Assembly (NCBI GenBank): GCA_025457725.1
Contig: JALOTU010000021.1
Location: 1 to 12,809, forward strand
DNA: 12,809 nt
Direction: 5' to 3'
From: Verrucomicrobiota bacterium
GTDB lineage: Bacteria; Verrucomicrobiota; Verrucomicrobiia; Limisphaerales; DSYF01
Shown here piece by piece: positions 12,321 through 12,809 of the stretch. The translations under genes and the position numbers were made by a program. Under the pieces are notes generated by a model, which saw only the letters and a list, made by a program, of their open reading frames with translations, was not told the origin of the DNA and made no database searches. The stretch's first letter is position 1; the number at the start of each line of letters is the position of its first letter.

Positions 12321-12809
12321 ATGACCTTGCGCACGCTCATCCGACGCAGTCTGCGGTATCACTGGCGCTCACACCTGGGCGTCGTGATTGGCGCGGCGAT
12401 CGGTGGTGCTGCGCTCATTGGCGCGCTCGTGGTGGGTGATTCGGTCAAGGGGAGCTTGCGGGCCAAGGCGTTGGAACGGCTGGGGGCAACCCGGTTCGCG
12501 CTGTCAGCCGGGGATCGACTCTTCCGCGACCGTCTGGCGGGCGAGCTGCAGGCGGTGGCGCTGGACCGGGATTCGAGGCCCATTCGTCTGGCCCCCGTGC
12601 TCCTGCTGCCGGGTACTGTGGCGACGAGCGATGCTTCCGCGCGGGCGAATCAAGTGAGCGTGATCGGGGTCGAAAGCAGTTCCTGGCGTGCGCTGAGTGG
12701 AAATGACGCCTTCCCGAATTCTCTTCAGAACGATGAGGTTTTGCTGAATGCCGGCCTGAGGCAGCAGCTGGGTGTCTCGGACGGTGATGTGCTCCTGGTG
12801 CGCGTCGCC
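12321..12809 (+). CDS. FtsX/MacB-type ABC transporter permease, N-terminal part (3' end outside window)
   Basis: The frame is open to the window end and shows 163 residues. A basic N-terminus (RTLIRRSLRYHWRSH) is followed by one membrane helix at about residues 19-38 and 'GDSVKGSLRAKALERLG'. After this comes the start of a large periplasmic domain of the MacB_PCD kind ('VSVIGVESSSWRAL', 'NDEVLLNAGLRQQLGV'). This is the usual build of permeases that work with LolD/MacB-type ATPases: one helix, a long periplasmic domain, then three helices (outside the window). The likely partner ATPase is the gene at 10574-11311. The ATG is supported by the GGAGG upstream. Confidence 0.88.
   Translation, partial: MTLRTLIRRSLRYHWRSHLGVVIGAAIGGAALIGALVVGDSVKGSLRAKALERLGATRFALSAGDRLFRDRLAGELQAVALDRDSRPIRLAPVLLLPGTVATSDASARANQVSVIGVESSSWRALSGNDAFPNSLQNDEVLLNAGLRQQLGVSDGDVLLVRVA

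Noticed and set aside
1..12809. CRISPR array, tRNA or rRNA genes
   Set aside because: No regularly spaced repeats, no cloverleaf with a TTCGA-type arm in intergenic space, and no rRNA-like stretch were seen by eye.

Overview
The window is GC-rich, densely coded bacterial DNA with short intergenic gaps. The organism is probably a member of the Verrucomicrobiota (Pedosphaera/Limisphaerales-like). I infer this from the gene types, the number of GTG starts, and two kinds of REP-associated tyrosine transposase (RAYT) with REP-like hairpins; no 16S or marker phylogeny was possible, so the placement is tentative.

Layout. (1) Positions 1-1360, + strand: the C-terminal part of an HpnA-like sugar epimerase, overlapping by ATGA with an unrecognised lipoprotein. 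(2) 1442-2585, +: a class-V PLP aminotransferase ending at a strong intrinsic terminator. (3) 2678-3556, +: a stand-alone MnmC-type (DUF752) methyltransferase, convergent with (4) 3579-4465, -: a small two-helix membrane protein and a secreted YceI-family protein, also joined by an ATGA overlap. (5) 4578-6110, -: an ArnT/PMT-type membrane glycosyltransferase, divergent by about 20 bp from (6) 6131-9010, +: a DinG/XPD-type Fe-S helicase. (7) 9316-10422, -: tRNA-dihydrouridine synthase. (8) 10574-12809, +: a LolD-like ABC ATPase and, about 1 kb later, the start of its likely permease; the gap is filled by a second RAYT gene and three REP-like hairpins.

The outstanding feature is inside the helicase. 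A complete RAYT module of 723 nt (exactly 241 codons), with a REP-like hairpin at each end, sits in the helicase reading frame without any stop codon, just after the helicase 'SAT' motif, at the seam between the two motor domains. The result is one 959-residue open frame: helicase domain 1, HUH transposase, helicase domain 2. All the key motifs of both proteins are still visible. A 7-bp repeat at the two boundaries means that removing exactly 723 nt restores a canonical helicase. It may be a recent insertion that happens to keep the frame, or a tolerated or functional helicase-transposase chimera.

The second RAYT (11454-12002) is of a different subfamily (HYH rather than HVH) and is associated with a different hairpin family (TTGGAGTGCG type). 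Two unrelated RAYT/REP systems have therefore settled within about 3.5 kb, one inside a gene and one inside an operon, apparently without a stop or an obvious terminator in the host transcription direction.
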